From Siphonodentalium dalli (taxonomy: Eukaryota; Mollusca; Scaphopoda; Gadilida; Siphonodentaliidae), in NCBI GenBank assembly GCA_032622095.1, contig CP136064.1:49112073-49176072 (forward strand): DNA of 64,000 bases, given 5' to 3'. Below the pieces are notes generated by a model, which was not told the DNA's origin, did no database searches, and saw only the letters and a program-made list of their open reading frames with translations. Of the stretch, positions 59,001 through 63,117 are shown piece after piece (positions within the stretch are counted from its first letter, which is position 1; every line of letters begins with the position of its first letter). Both the position numbers and the translations under genes were made by a program.

Positions 59001-61099
59001 CCAAACCTGCAAATGTATCTGTGTCACACGAAAAGCCATACCCATGATGGTAGGCAATCAAATAATGTTAAAACCTAGGAAATATTTTTATAGTACGCAA
59101 GAATCTATGTTGGAATGTTGTTTGATTTTTCACGTAATTGATGCGACGTCAGTTCATTCATGATTTTGAACCAGTCAATGACATCATGCGCGCCTTGTAC
59201 AACAACTGCAGAAAAAATAGAGATGTTTTCATTGCCAATTCGTTGTCGCCAGTTTTCAATACCGAAAAATAAAATAATTAAAGAAAATAAACAAATCTAA
59301 AATATTCATCAAGTTTTTGAGAACATAATTACAATCTAGGTATCAATATCTCTAAGAAAACTATTTTTGTTTTAACTTTGATTAAGCAAAAATAATCCTA
59401 TAACCTATATATATATTGAACTCAAGACCACTTTCCATTATTACTGTAATAACTTACTTAAAATGCTTCCAGAATCCTTTAGGTACATAGTATTGTAATT
59501 TACAACAAGCCAGGTGTCCAAATATTAGTTGTATTTGCTTCAATACACCTAGGTTATAATTTTTTCTTTCCTCTTTATCACCAGGGCCTTTATCTTGAAC
59601 CTGTTCCTCTTCACCAGTTTCATTCGTAGTCTGTTTGAAATAGAATATAAAAAAATAAGTAAGTCAGTCTTTATTGCCTCAAACTGGATAAGAATTTAAA
59701 AAAATACTTTTCTTTATAGAATTATAATGCAAAAGAAACATTTACAGCAAATTTGTACCTAAGGCCTTTTTTGTTTTATAACTTGGTTAGCGACCTGCTG
59801 ACCCGAAAATTGCATTTTGATTTTTTTTTTTTTTAAATGATAATTAACATAAAATTAACTTAAAATCAGATTTGATGGAAAAAATCTTAATTTTGAACAT
59901 GGAAAATACCTCTCCATTTTCCTCAGCGCTAAGGTCATCCTCAATGACTTCATCAGCAGCTCCCTCTGCAACAAGAATTCCCTTCCTAACTGCATTTATC
60001 ATGAATAGCTGCAAAAGATAGATAGAAAAGAATGCCAAATGTGATTATTAAATGCTAATATATATTTATTGTGGACCTCCAATTTGGAGAAGAATATGTA
60101 GAGTTCATATAATAAATGTAACAAAAATATACAGTGTGTTTGTGGAGTGGGTCCGCCGTGATATTTTCACTGTCTCATATGGCTCAAATATGCCCATTTG
60201 GATGTGAGAGCCGAGGTCGACATTCAAATGTCATGGGTTAACAATGCACTTGTCCATGAATCAGTTGACACAAGATGAACAGAAATGAAGCAGTGTCGAT
60301 AACTATTTGGTCTATGTGTTGTGTTATTTCCACCAGGGACTGCATGAAGTCGGTGCTGAGTAGATATGCACCAAATTCAATATCACTTAATGAGTCTATA
60401 TACAAAAAGACGGCGCAGCCGTAATGGTCAGTTATGTAATCCAGATAGTCGTTCCTCAGGAAGACAGAACAGGTTGAATTACAATAGCGAATTGCGTGTA
60501 TTAACTCATTGTTATATGTATTTTTACATGTACATCATGTCAAATTATTACTGTATGTTGTCTTGTTTAGCAACAAGGCAAGATTTCGCAGTTCTTTATT
60601 ATAACGTGGGTATTCTCGCAGGATTCGCCAAATGTTCCAACATGATGCTGGGTCTCCGTGTACAATTTTAAATACATCAAGGTTTCGATCGACGGATACA
60701 GACCAGCACCATTCTCGAAAATGATTCTGTCAGACTGCTGTCTGCACATCATTTTTCTAAGAAGATATCATTGGGAAAAGTCCAGTTTTCACATATGTTG
60801 TTAGGAAATGATACAGGTCATAGCGATTTAATATTTCAATGATATCCGGGACGAAATGTGCCTTACCCACTAAGCCACGGCATAAAGTGTGAAAGATGCT
60901 GCAAGAATGCAAACCACTCAATTATACAATCTCAGTACCCCAGAGCCAAAGGCAGATATACAGTTTCATAACAAACTTACCTGCTGGATAACAGAGTTCA
61001 TGTAACATGTGGCGCCAGCATTTTTCAGACCAACGAAACCTTTGTATGGTCTCGGTCCTACTAATGGCATATATTCCCATTCTTTAATTGGAGAGTCCC
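23506..61099 (-). CDS. USP9X: USP9X / fat facets orthologue, C-terminal 25 exons
   Basis: Large deubiquitinase that removes ubiquitin from many endocytic, signalling and apoptotic substrates (known for vertebrate USP9X and fly fat facets). Twenty-five exons join in frame with GT/AG borders: 61099-60981, 60008-59910, 59630-59458, 58633-58460, 57339-57198, 56537-56452, 54391-54300, 51713-51593, 51106-51031, 48590-48526, 48131-48016, 45166-44991, 44297-44206, 43373-43232, 42828-42735, 42262-42111, 40538-40365, 37442-37281, 33921-33862, 30459-30351, 29371-29263, 27260-27167, 26567-26491, 24202-24130, 23847-23506. They encode about 1,038 residues. Catalytic Cys sits in [10 protein letters not shown], two Cys-x-x-Cys pairs in ICKDCPH and YHCEKC, catalytic His in GHYYSYI, and the likely third residue in WYKFDDGDV. 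The family is about 2,500 residues, so the N-terminal half lies upstream, outside the window. Introns are rich in MITEs. Intact as far as seen. Confidence 0.95.
24130..24202 (-). CDS. USP9X: USP9X exon: [20 protein letters not shown]
   Basis: 24 codons plus one split base. Acceptor TTTACAG at 24,203-24,204, donor GTGAGT. Encodes [20 protein letters not shown] then PEDV, matching the conserved '[14 protein letters not shown]' block near the C-terminus of the family. Confidence 0.93.
24617..25017 (+). mobile_element. MITE family A, copy 5, in USP9X intron
   Basis: TTAACCCTTTACCCAACAAACC to TGTTGGGTAAAGGGTTAA with intact TTAA. Shoulder has a duplicated 'CGGCCAAAAC' block. One loop base differs (GGCAACC for GGCGACC near 24,947), giving an unpaired position. 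Lies in the intron between exons 26,491 and 24,202. Confidence 0.93.
25397..25613. mobile_element. MITE family C, copy 2
   Basis: Left TTAA followed directly by ATGGATTCTC (terminal bases lost), right 'GAGTATTTAGTATAGAAAGG' then GTTAA. Internal 'TACATTGGAACAGTCATCAT' and 'AACATTTCCTAAGGGATAAC'. The sequence just upstream, 'GAGTGTTTCACATCACTTTAA', resembles the flank of the C copy at 52,041. Confidence 0.75.
26056..26386. mobile_element. Palindromic family D, copy 3
   Basis: 'CAAGCTTTGAAATAGTGTGTC' and the inverse 'GACAGACATTTTTCAAGGCTTG' enclose two snap-back units with 'CCCCAGAGGGTGAATTTAGTG'. The centre holds a non-palindromic 'ATTAGTCACATCGATTATGC' stretch. Confidence 0.8.
26491..26567 (-). 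CDS. USP9X: USP9X exon: [20 protein letters not shown]
   Basis: 25 codons plus two bases, phase 0 entry. Ends SNETSNG across the junction to the next exon. Donor GTAAGTG. Matches the family block '[16 protein letters not shown]'. Confidence 0.93.
26863..27090 (+). mobile_element. MITE family B, copy 8, partly deleted
   Basis: TTAACCCTTCCATGACAGGAGC to CATGAAAGGGTTAA. The left hairpin has lost part of its arm ('CCAATGCATTATATATGCGAG'), the right hairpin keeps only half. Sits 76 bp from the exon at 27,167. Confidence 0.85.
27167..27260 (-). CDS. USP9X: USP9X exon: [20 protein letters not shown]
   Basis: One split base plus 31 codons ([18 protein letters not shown]... then [13 protein letters not shown]), donor GTAAGT, acceptor TTTTAG. 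The '[14 protein letters not shown]' block is strongly conserved in the family. Confidence 0.95.
27370..28095. repeat. About five degenerate tandem units of roughly 150 bp
   Basis: Each unit carries 'ATCAT..GACC.TGACCAAATT', 'TTCTAAGTTGAAAAGG.ACAT' and 'CAAATACCAA.AATTCTG'. Phrases like 'ATAACTC.ACAAAAAATCAT' link it to the dispersed repeats at 30,690-31,030 and 61,371-62,606. Lies in an intron. Confidence 0.6.
28096..28900. other. Intronic sequence, nothing recognised
   Basis: No exon or repeat could be recognised. Confidence 0.35.
28901..29232. mobile_element. MITE family C, copy 3 and an adjoining fragment
   Basis: 28,901-29,146: 'CATTACTAAATGGATTCTACC' at the left, 'GAGTATTTAGTAAAGAAAGG' then GTTAA at the right. 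It is followed directly by a fragment ending 'GTATGGGAGAATCCATTTAG' (29,160-29,232). The fragment ends 31 bp from the exon at 29,263. Confidence 0.75.
29263..29371 (-). CDS. USP9X: USP9X exon: [20 protein letters not shown]
   Basis: Two split bases, 35 codons ([35 protein letters not shown]), two split bases. Donor GTATGT, acceptor TTTACAG. One of the most conserved blocks of the C-terminal half. Confidence 0.95.
29413..29436. repeat. Homopolymer G24
   Basis: Uninterrupted run of 24 G on the plus strand, within an intron. Length is unreliable in sequencing. Confidence 0.9.
29928..30305. repeat. Dispersed repeat I, two units
   Basis: 'AGGATATCTCTAGAATAGAA', 'GACTCTTTTGAAAGCAATCG', 'TGAACCTCCATAC', 'TTTCATTGAGATCAGAT' and a tail of 'GATGGACGAACTGATGGACA' plus 'GACAGAT'. 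A second, shorter unit follows. A paralogue lies at 31,290-31,436, continued at 33,472-33,545. Confidence 0.65.
30351..30459 (-). CDS. USP9X: USP9X exon: [20 protein letters not shown]
   Basis: 36 codons plus one base, phase 0 entry after TTTTCAG, donor GTTTGT. Continues [16 protein letters not shown]. It lies inside a longer open frame (29,917-30,507) that is otherwise intron and repeat. Confidence 0.95.
30627..30680. repeat. Short telomere-like CCCTAA stretch
   Basis: About six imperfect CCCTAA/CCCCTAA units ('CCCCCTAACCCTAACCCC'). Too short and degenerate to be called an interstitial telomere with confidence. Confidence 0.5.
30687..31135. repeat. Tandem duplication (about 170 bp x 2) with GGACGG tail
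   Basis: Two units share 'AAAGCTCGGA.AAAATTAT', 'GGGGGATAACTCCACCAAAA', 'GACAGACGTCATAATCGCAG' and 'TCTGTGCCAAGTTT'. The tail 'CGGACGGACCGACGG', then 'GGACGGACGAGC' and 'GGGGGGTATA', closes the block. Intronic. Confidence 0.75.
31437..33471. mobile_element. TA-flanked TIR element, 2.03 kb, inserted in repeat I
   Basis: Left TA-CAGTCAATTCCGCTTTATTG, right inverse ending GGAATTGACTG-TA. Subterminal 'ATGCATAT..CCGAAATATGC' motifs are mirrored. The CAGT start and TA duplication fit the Tc1/mariner/pogo group. Internal open frames of 66-81 codons show no transposase motif, so it is non-autonomous or degraded. It splits a copy of repeat I cleanly. Confidence 0.75.
33549..33775 (-). mobile_element. 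5'-truncated SINE copy with uninterrupted TTAA site
   Basis: Aligns with 17,621-17,810 and 18,201-18,240 ('TATATAGC.CA.TCCA.', 'GATTATTACC.GG.CATAGGG', 'GACAACTG..GTATG'). It lacks the tRNA-like head. At 33,732-33,735 it has one TTAA where the other copy carries MITE A. Confidence 0.75.
33862..33921 (-). CDS. USP9X: USP9X exon: [20 protein letters not shown]
   Basis: Exactly 20 codons, phase 0 on both sides, acceptor TTTCAG, donor GTAAGC. Matches the conserved 'CCWENP.FSSTVL.ELLWQ' block. Confidence 0.95.
34492..35393. mobile_element. hAT-type element, 902 bp, TSD CATACAAT
   Basis: Ends CAGGGTTCGCGCTG and inverse CAGCGCCAAACCTG. Exact 8-bp target duplication CATACAAT at 34,484-34,491 and 35,394-35,401. 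Subterminal 'TTTCATTTGGCAA' motifs repeat at both ends and probably bind transposase. No transposase ORF. Related to the element at 45,597-46,998 and the fragment at 52,378. Confidence 0.88.
35402..36229. other. Intronic sequence, nothing recognised
   Basis: No exon or repeat recognised. 'TACCCGCAC..ACTACCCGCA' is locally repeated near 36,040-36,110. Confidence 0.35.
36230..36627 (-). mobile_element. MITE family E, copy 2, ends eroded
   Basis: Retains 'GTCGGAAGTCGGGATTTTTT' at the left, the two hairpins with CGACC/GGTCG cores and CAGGGTAAAAAAAA at the right. The outer ATATGTGACCC TIR is lost or diverged. The unique spacer block of copy 1 is present in the opposite orientation ('TTTAGGACATAAAATAAAAA' ... 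'GGGGCTCTGTATGGG'). Confidence 0.75.
36738..36985. mobile_element. MITE family C, copy 4
   Basis: TTAACCCTTTCTATACTAAAT to ATTTAGTATAGAAAGGATTAA, TTAA intact on both sides, 248 bp. Best-preserved ends of family C in the window. Confidence 0.9.
36982..37233 (-). mobile_element. MITE family B, copy 9, sharing a TTAA with family C
   Basis: TTAACCCATGATGGGAGCTGC to CAGTTATGGCAGGGTTAA. Its left TTAA (36,982-36,985) is also the right TTAA of the C copy. First hairpin core is CTTCCATAGGAAG, a compensated variant; second is CTCCCTATGGGAG. Ends 47 bp from the exon at 37,281. Confidence 0.9.
37281..37442 (-). CDS. USP9X: USP9X exon: [20 protein letters not shown]
   Basis: 54 codons, phase 0 on both sides, acceptor TTTCAG, donor GTATGC. 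Starts [20 protein letters not shown] and ends [13 protein letters not shown], matching the 'SY.KK..ED...S.ETVKLLR' block of the family. Confidence 0.95.
37692..38234 (-). mobile_element. Chimeric MITE: family B shell with A-type module and expanded spacer
   Basis: B-type ends (TTATCCCTTTCATAATGGGAGC at the left, GCTCCAGTCATGAAAGTGTTAT at the right). The first hairpin has an A-type core ('CATAGGTCGCCTCGC') and the spacer is the A/E-type 'TTACATTCTTTAACAATTTT', expanded to about 340 bp by repeated 'CTTACATTCTTTAACA' units. The second hairpin is mostly gone. A direct link between the shells. Confidence 0.8.
38354..39989. mobile_element. TA-flanked TIR element, 1.6 kb, with 22-bp CpG-rich arrays
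   Basis: TIR CCCCGCTGGACAAAACAAGT plus GTCCAC at the left, inverse at the right, both abutting TA. Just inside each end lies an array of the 22-mer 'TTCGGCCGCGGTGTACTTGC' + 'CG' (left 38,403-38,595, about seven direct units plus inverted ones; right 39,800-39,955, about five direct units plus one inverted). The middle is AT-rich with no convincing ORF. The arrays are the most GC-rich sequence in the window. Confidence 0.85.
39990..40364. other. Intronic sequence, nothing recognised
   Basis: No exon or repeat recognised. Confidence 0.35.
40365..40538 (-). CDS. USP9X: USP9X exon: [20 protein letters not shown]
   Basis: 58 codons, phase 0 on both sides, acceptor CAACAG, donor GTAAGT. Starts [18 protein letters not shown] and ends [20 protein letters not shown]. 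'[21 protein letters not shown]' is a hallmark of this family. Confidence 0.96.
40905..42012. repeat. Array of about five to six degenerate units of roughly 180 bp
   Basis: Units share 'AAATCCAAGATGGCTGC.GG', 'GCCATGTTTTT.ATTGAAA', 'AGCTCCCATCTAGAGGTGAT', 'GATGA.GATC.AATGAGGAATG' and 'CTGTAGGGTGTGC.AAAG'. The left edge 'CATCAATGACACTGTAGCTC' is the inverse of the right edge of the 5,300-7,160 array. The right edge ends with 'CATGGACGGACGGATGAGGG'. Intronic. Confidence 0.75.
42111..42262 (-). CDS. USP9X: USP9X exon: [20 protein letters not shown]
   Basis: Two split bases plus 50 codons, phase 0 exit, acceptor CTACAG, donor GTAATA. Starts [20 protein letters not shown] and ends NLGVAE. Strong match to the '[23 protein letters not shown]' block. 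Confidence 0.95.
42735..42828 (-). CDS. USP9X: USP9X exon: [20 protein letters not shown]
   Basis: 31 codons plus one base, phase 0 entry after TTTTTTCAG, donor GTAAGT. Starts VRSAFS and ends VQGLY. Matches '[21 protein letters not shown]' of the family. Confidence 0.94.
42951..43113. repeat. Tandem repeat, 28-bp period, six copies
   Basis: Six copies of 'GACTTTATGGAGAAATGTGC' plus an alternating 'ACCA'/'ATAAA' tail; the last copy is degenerate. Intronic, 118 bp from an exon. Likely length-polymorphic. Confidence 0.9.
43232..43373 (-). CDS. USP9X: USP9X exon: [14 protein letters not shown]
   Basis: One split base plus 47 codons, acceptor TTTACAG, donor GTAAGT. Starts [20 protein letters not shown], continues [20 protein letters not shown]. 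Matches 'WYDAL.ILLRHSK.VR.WFA.NVLF' of the family. Confidence 0.94.
43424..43702. mobile_element. MITE family C, copy 5
   Basis: Worn left end 'TTCTTTACTAAATACTGATTG', right 'TGTCCATTTAGTATAGAAAGG' then GTTAA. Contains an inner inverted pair, 'GATAAAAGTTCAACAAATGA' and 'TCATTTGTTGAACTTATTATC'. Lies 50 bp upstream of the splice acceptor of the exon at 43,373. Confidence 0.8.
44206..44297 (-). CDS. USP9X: USP9X exon: [20 protein letters not shown]
   Basis: 30 codons plus two bases: [20 protein letters not shown] then [10 protein letters not shown]. Acceptor ATTGCAG, donor GTTTGA (weak). Phases fit both neighbours. The family block '.EI.MISI.LA.RFLF..GFHTKK' supports it. It is easy to miss because a longer open frame runs antisense through it, and it is enclosed between two family C MITEs. 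Confidence 0.9.
44754..44986. mobile_element. MITE family C, copy 6, abutting a splice donor
   Basis: Left TTAACCTATTCTCATTGACAT, right 'GGGAGAATCCATTTAGTAAA' then GAAATGGTTGA (TTAA decayed to TTGA). Its edge at 44,986 is four bases from the exon border at 44,991, so the element occupies the intron from about +5. Confidence 0.85.
44991..45166 (-). CDS. USP9X: USP9X exon: [20 protein letters not shown]
   Basis: Two split bases plus 58 codons: [58 protein letters not shown]. Acceptor TTTGCAG. The donor is GTAATC, weak at +5, because a MITE starts there. Matches 'IERCVRK.N..FMH.R.Q......[11 protein letters not shown]'. Confidence 0.93.
45597..46998. mobile_element. Outer hAT-like element hosting a second hAT
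   Basis: Ends CAGTGTTCACGCTGGG and inverse CAGGGTTCACCCGCC, with 'TTTTGGCCAA' motifs at both ends, as in the 34,492 element. A clean 8-bp target duplication was not found, so age or border errors are possible. Interrupted by the 882-bp element at 45,680-46,561. Confidence 0.65.
45680..46561. mobile_element. hAT-type element, 882 bp, TSD TGTCCAAA, nested
   Basis: TIR CAGGGACCAGCC at both ends. Exact 8-bp duplication TGTCCAAA at 45,672-45,679 and 46,562-46,569. Subterminal 'GGCGAA' motifs ('AGGGCGAAATGACTTCGCCC', 'AAGGCGAAG.GG') cluster at both ends. No transposase ORF. Confidence 0.92.
46999..48015. other. Intron: repeat fragment G near 47,400-47,600 and a G15 run
   Basis: 47,400-47,600 resembles 10,190-10,368. 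A run of 15 G lies at 47,782-47,796. A 104-codon open frame at 47,633-47,947 (+) crosses the G-run and has no recognisable similarity, so no gene is called. Confidence 0.45.
48016..48131 (-). CDS. USP9X: USP9X exon: [20 protein letters not shown]
   Basis: One split base, 38 codons ([38 protein letters not shown]), one base. Acceptor ATTTCAG, donor GTGAGT. End of the USP catalytic domain; '[11 protein letters not shown]' is the typical closing strand. Confidence 0.96.
48526..48590 (-). CDS. USP9X: USP9X exon: [18 protein letters not shown]
   Basis: 21 codons plus two bases, phase 0 entry after GTTTCAG, donor [26 protein letters not shown]. Part of the USP catalytic domain. Confidence 0.95.
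48716..50096. mobile_element. Palindromic family D, long form, split by a hAT element
   Basis: Outer ends 'TATGGTGCTGGACATTCACA' and 'GCAAATGTCCAGCGCCATA'. Without the 977-bp insertion it aligns, inverted, with 15,304-15,733, including 'AAGATACTTTCCAGAGAAGATG' and 'CTGCTATGGGAGAC'. Confidence 0.78.
48901..49877. mobile_element. hAT-type element, 977 bp, TSD CTTGATTA
   Basis: TIR TAGGGCTTCACGGTAT and inverse ATACCGTGAAGCCCTA. Exact 8-bp duplication CTTGATTA at 48,893-48,900 and 49,878-49,885. Subterminal 'ATACCG' and 'CGCGATATGACTAAAT' motifs lie at both ends. No intact transposase; open frames of 68-82 codons only. Confidence 0.93.
50097..51030. other. Intron with an isolated hairpin at 50,787-50,885
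   Basis: 'GATTGCTTGTGGGTACTGTG' pairs with 'CACAGTACCCACAAGC' style inverse sequence near 50,860-50,880; between them 'ATATATACAGTACCCA' is repeated. The rest is unrecognised. Confidence 0.5.
51031..51106 (-). CDS. USP9X: USP9X exon: [18 protein letters not shown]
   Basis: One split base plus 25 codons, GADGSAK then [18 protein letters not shown]. Acceptor TTGTAG, donor GTTAGT. Carries the Asp-rich 'FDD' stretch expected to supply the third catalytic residue of USP enzymes. Confidence 0.95.
51593..51713 (-). CDS. USP9X: USP9X exon with catalytic His: [18 protein letters not shown]
   Basis: Two split bases, 39 codons, two bases. Starts [20 protein letters not shown], then [19 protein letters not shown]. 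'SGGHYYSY' is the USP His box. Acceptor TTTCAG, donor GTAAGT. The segment before STKYKL is shorter than in vertebrates, a known variable loop. Confidence 0.97.
52041..52205. mobile_element. MITE family C, copy 7, right side lost
   Basis: TTAACCCTTTCTATACTAAAT then 'GGATTCTCCCAGTCAGTTC', 'GGAATAATCTATTATTCATT' and 'GGGAAATGTTTAGATAATAAG', where it stops at an A-run. No right terminus. Confidence 0.75.
52279..52310. mobile_element. Solo end of MITE family A
   Basis: 'GTTAACCCTTTACCTAATAG' matches the A terminus for about 15 bases. No hairpin module or second end follows. Confidence 0.45.
52378..52470. mobile_element. Left end of a hAT-like element related to 34,492
   Basis: 'CAGTGTTCGCGCTTGCC' then 'TTTTTTTTAGCCAAATGAAA'. 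A matching right end was not identified with confidence; 'CTACGCTGGCAGG' near 53,140 is a weak candidate. Confidence 0.45.
52980..53009. repeat. Homopolymer G30 after a short (TG)n
   Basis: Run of 30 G on the plus strand preceded by TGTGTGTGTG. Intronic. Apparent poly-Pro open frames on the minus strand across it are artefacts. Confidence 0.9.
53140..54299. other. Intronic sequence, nothing recognised
   Basis: No exon or repeat recognised between the hAT-like end and the exon at 54,300. Confidence 0.35.
54300..54391 (-). CDS. USP9X: USP9X exon: [20 protein letters not shown]
   Basis: One split base, 30 codons, one base; ends [10 protein letters not shown]. Acceptor TTCCAG, donor GTGAGT. Central part of the USP domain. 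Confidence 0.96.
54496..54760 (+). mobile_element. MITE family B, copy 11, ends eroded
   Basis: 'CCTTCCATGACTGGAGCTTCC' at the left without TTAA, 'CATGACTGGGTGAA' at the right. Two hairpins; module borders are CACTGTGCCG (mutated) and GGCACAGG. Spacer 'GCCTAACAATATTTACATTG'. Confidence 0.85.
54935..55955. mobile_element. hAT-type element, 1,021 bp, TSD TTTCAGTC
   Basis: TIR TAGGGCCCGACGAA and inverse TTCGTCGGGCCCTA. Exact 8-bp duplication TTTCAGTC at 54,927-54,934 and 55,956-55,963. Subterminal arrays of GAATC/GATTC ('ATCGAATCGAATCG') mark both ends and look like clustered transposase-binding sites. A GC-richer core at 55,566-55,760 might be captured host sequence; its 80-codon open frame is not recognised. 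Confidence 0.94.
55964..56451. other. Intronic sequence, nothing recognised
   Basis: Short TACTATTATACTA repeats near 56,145-56,170. No exon seen. Confidence 0.35.
56452..56537 (-). CDS. USP9X: USP9X exon: [18 protein letters not shown]
   Basis: 28 codons plus two bases, phase 0 entry: [11 protein letters not shown] then [17 protein letters not shown]. 'L.I.LKRFDYD' is a canonical USP motif. Acceptor TACTAG, donor GTAAAG. Confidence 0.97.
56650..56810. repeat. Dispersed repeat H, copy 2 (truncated)
   Basis: 'ACAGGAGCTTCACTAGGGCA' through 'AAAGGGCATAACTCTGG' and 'GGGCAGAACCCAAACTCGAG' to 'CAAATTTCATTCATTCAGTT'. Intronic. Confidence 0.65.
57198..57339 (-). CDS. USP9X: USP9X exon: [20 protein letters not shown]
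   Basis: One split base plus 47 codons, phase 0 exit: [18 protein letters not shown] then [20 protein letters not shown] and YHCEKCNKK. Carries the second Cys-x-x-Cys pair of the USP zinc site. Acceptor CTTACAG, donor GTAAAC. Confidence 0.97.
57340..58146. other. Intronic sequence, nothing recognised
   Basis: No exon or repeat recognised in this part of the intron. Confidence 0.35.
58147..58235. repeat. Isolated 42-bp-arm hairpin (snap-back inverted repeat)
   Basis: 'TTGGAGCTATTTGAAAACCA' starts the left arm and its inverse closes the right arm; the arms match at 41 of 42 positions around a loop of about five T/C bases. No TIR-like flanks and no second copy in the window. Intronic. Confidence 0.9.
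58460..58633 (-). CDS. USP9X: USP9X exon: [20 protein letters not shown]
   Basis: One split base, 57 codons, two bases: [57 protein letters not shown]. 'QHDA.EF' is the USP Gln/Asp box region and ICKDC the first zinc pair. Acceptor TTGCAG, donor GTAGGT. Confidence 0.97.
58757..58891. mobile_element. Foldback element, arms of about 55 bp
   Basis: 'GTGTTATATACACAATG' and 'TCATGTATCGCGAC' then 'CTAGTTTTC' on the left, mirrored by 'GAAAACTAGCTGAGTCGCGA' ... 'TTGTATATAACAC' on the right, loop about 15 bases. Not related to foldback F. Intronic. Confidence 0.8.
58892..59457. other. Intronic sequence, nothing recognised
   Basis: AT-rich, no repeat or exon seen. Confidence 0.35.
59458..59630 (-). 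CDS. USP9X: USP9X exon: [20 protein letters not shown]
   Basis: 57 codons plus two bases, phase 0 entry: [57 protein letters not shown]. The acidic start corresponds to a variable loop in the family. Acceptor CAAACAG, donor GTAAGT. Confidence 0.95.
59910..60008 (-). CDS. USP9X: USP9X exon: [20 protein letters not shown]
   Basis: 33 codons, phase 0 on both sides; ends [13 protein letters not shown]. Acceptor TTTGCAG, donor GTATTT. Continues the helix that follows the catalytic Cys box. Confidence 0.94.
60009..60980. other. Intronic sequence, nothing recognised
   Basis: A 101-codon open frame at 60,366-60,671 (+) has no recognisable similarity and opposes the gene. No repeat identified. Confidence 0.35.
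60981..61099 (-). CDS. USP9X: USP9X exon with catalytic Cys: [16 protein letters not shown]
   Basis: Two split bases plus 39 codons: [39 protein letters not shown]. '[12 protein letters not shown]' is the USP Cys box that opens the catalytic domain. Acceptor TTTTCAG, donor GTAAGT. The previous exon must end with one base of a split Gly codon. Confidence 0.97.
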
Positions 61100-61370
61100 C
61101 TGAAAAACAATGAAACATATGAATGATCACATAGAATGAATGCTCTCCACCAAATAAAATAAATGTTTGTTGCTGGACACAAAAGCACATATGCCTATCA
61201 CTGACTTACTTCAAGGGCATATTATCTGCTCTGTAATCAGATATCGCTGATGGCAACTGGAATTTCATTAATTGTGCAGAATAAAGGGTACAACCAGAAT
61301 TATCCAACGTGTGGGGTGCTGTTTATATACATTTAGAGAATCAAATCAAGATTGTGATCCAGACTAAACA

Positions 61371-62606
61371 AGAGCATCGCTAGGGCGTGGCAAAATACGC
61401 CCTTTAGCTATTTCGAATTGTACTACCGCAAAAAAAAAAAATACATTGGGCTTACATTTGAAGAATATCTGATATACCCCTAATTTCAATGCCAAAATGC
61501 GGTCAAATTCTAAGTAGAAAAATGGCTGTAACTCATGTGAAAATAATTAGACAGAACCTATTTTCGAACTTGGCCTGTAGTTTTAGCCAGGAAATATACA
61601 TACCAGCTTTGGTTCAGATCAAATAATCAAAATTGGAGTTATCGGTCAGAAACCGAAATGTTATGAAATTCGTCAAATTCTAAGTCGAATAAAAGGTCGG
61701 TAGACCTCATGTCCGCCTCTAAGCGTTGGCTTGATACGACCGTTGTTTGCGCATAAAAATTGGCATGGCGGAACACGAAATCAAATTTGATCTGTCTTTT
61801 GTGCTAGTAAACCAGCTGGGAGAAAGACACATACCAAATTTGGTTTAAATCTGATTAACTCTACTAAAGTTATCATCCGGACACCAACTTTTCGAACTTG
61901 AGCTGTATTTTGATATAAGTAATCCACACAAAAACGGGTTTTGCATATAAACAATCCAAAATCAGGTTATCATCTGGAAACCAAAAAACAGAAGCAAAAC
62001 TGAATTTTCTATGTCGAAAAAGGGGCATAACTCTACCAAAAATGGTCGGGCAGAACCCAAGTTCGAACTTGACCTGTGTTTTGCTGGGAGAAAGAAATAT
62101 ACCAAATTTGGTTTGAATCCGATTAACTCTACTAAAGTTATCATCCGGAAACCAACTTTCAGGGGTTTTCTAAGTCAAAAAAGGGGCATAACTCTGGTGA
62201 AAATTGGCGGACGGAACCAGAATTCGAACTTGACCTGTCTTTTCTGCTAGTCAACCCACATACCAAATTTAATTTAATTTGGTTCACTCTAACTAAAGTT
62301 ATCATCCGGAAACCTCGGACGCACGGACGCACGCTGATTATAATAGTCCTCCGAACCCGTTGGGTCGGCGGACAAAAAGGGCCGTAACTCGTGTAAAAAT
62401 AATAGGACGGAACACATATTCGAACTTGGCCTGTATCTTTAGCTGGGAAATACACATACCAACTTTGGTTCAGATCAAATAATCCAAACTGTAGTTATCG
62501 ATCGGAAACCAAAAATGTTAACGGACAGACAGAGACAGACGGACAGACAGATGGACAGACTGATTACATAATACAACCTTTTTTCAAAAAGGGCGTATAA
62601 AAATTA
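61371..62606. repeat. Dispersed repeat H, long form with tandem units
   Basis: Starts 'ACAAGAGCATCGCTAGGGCG' and ends 'AAAAAGGGCGTATAAAAA'. Inside, four to five units of 130-180 bp repeat 'AAAAAGGGGCATAACTCT', 'GGGCAGAACCCAAGTTCGAA', 'CTTGACCTGT.TTT' and 'AAAGTTATCATCCGGAAACC'. Tail 'GGACAGACAGATGGACAGAC'. Copies at 19,198 and 56,650 hold one unit each. Confidence 0.8.
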
Positions 62607-63082
62607 TATGATTTCATCCATAAGGTTGAAAAGGAAATCGAATTGAATTTTGACTAAATGCAAAACCGTAATTATCAAAGTTTTGGAGTGTTGGAATTCA
62701 AAGCTGGTTGCTGGTTGGTTGGAGAGAGCAGTGCATAACATTTTGAAATTCACCTTAACCTACATGCGGGTTACGTGGTCTGTTTTTGGTTAACCTATTG
62801 TTCTGTCACTCAGGCAAAAATGGTTAACCATTTGTTTTTTGGGCCACGTCCCCCTAGAGAACTTGAAAAACACTTTTGAATACGTATCACAAGAGCTGTT
62901 AAGTTTCACAGATTGTCCTTGAGACTCCCATTTCGCCATAGCGAAAACCTCCAAAATACGGATAACCACCATTTCTCCCGCATGTGGCCCCAAAAAGTAC
63001 ATCCGATTTCCGTTGGTAAAATGGACAGGTGTAGCTGCACTTTGATTGCAGAGTGACAACCTTAATTGATTTTCACACTCAC
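62607..63082. other. No supported exon; open frame on minus strand
   Basis: A 100-codon minus-strand open frame (62,790-63,092) starts in the candidate exon below and runs on through its donor. Its protein has no recognisable domain, so it is more likely intron read-through than a gene. Confidence 0.4.
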
Positions 63083-63117
63083 CCAAAGCCATGATTGTGT
63101 CATGATGTGTGGAAATC
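63083..63117 (-). CDS. USP9X: Candidate 35-bp upstream exon of USP9X
   Basis: Flanked by a good acceptor (TTTCCACAG) and a strong donor (GTGAGTG). It reads G-ISTHHDTIMAL-G in the phase needed to join the catalytic Cys exon (one trailing G completing GGG). No homologous block could be confirmed from sequence alone, so this may be chance. Confidence 0.3.
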
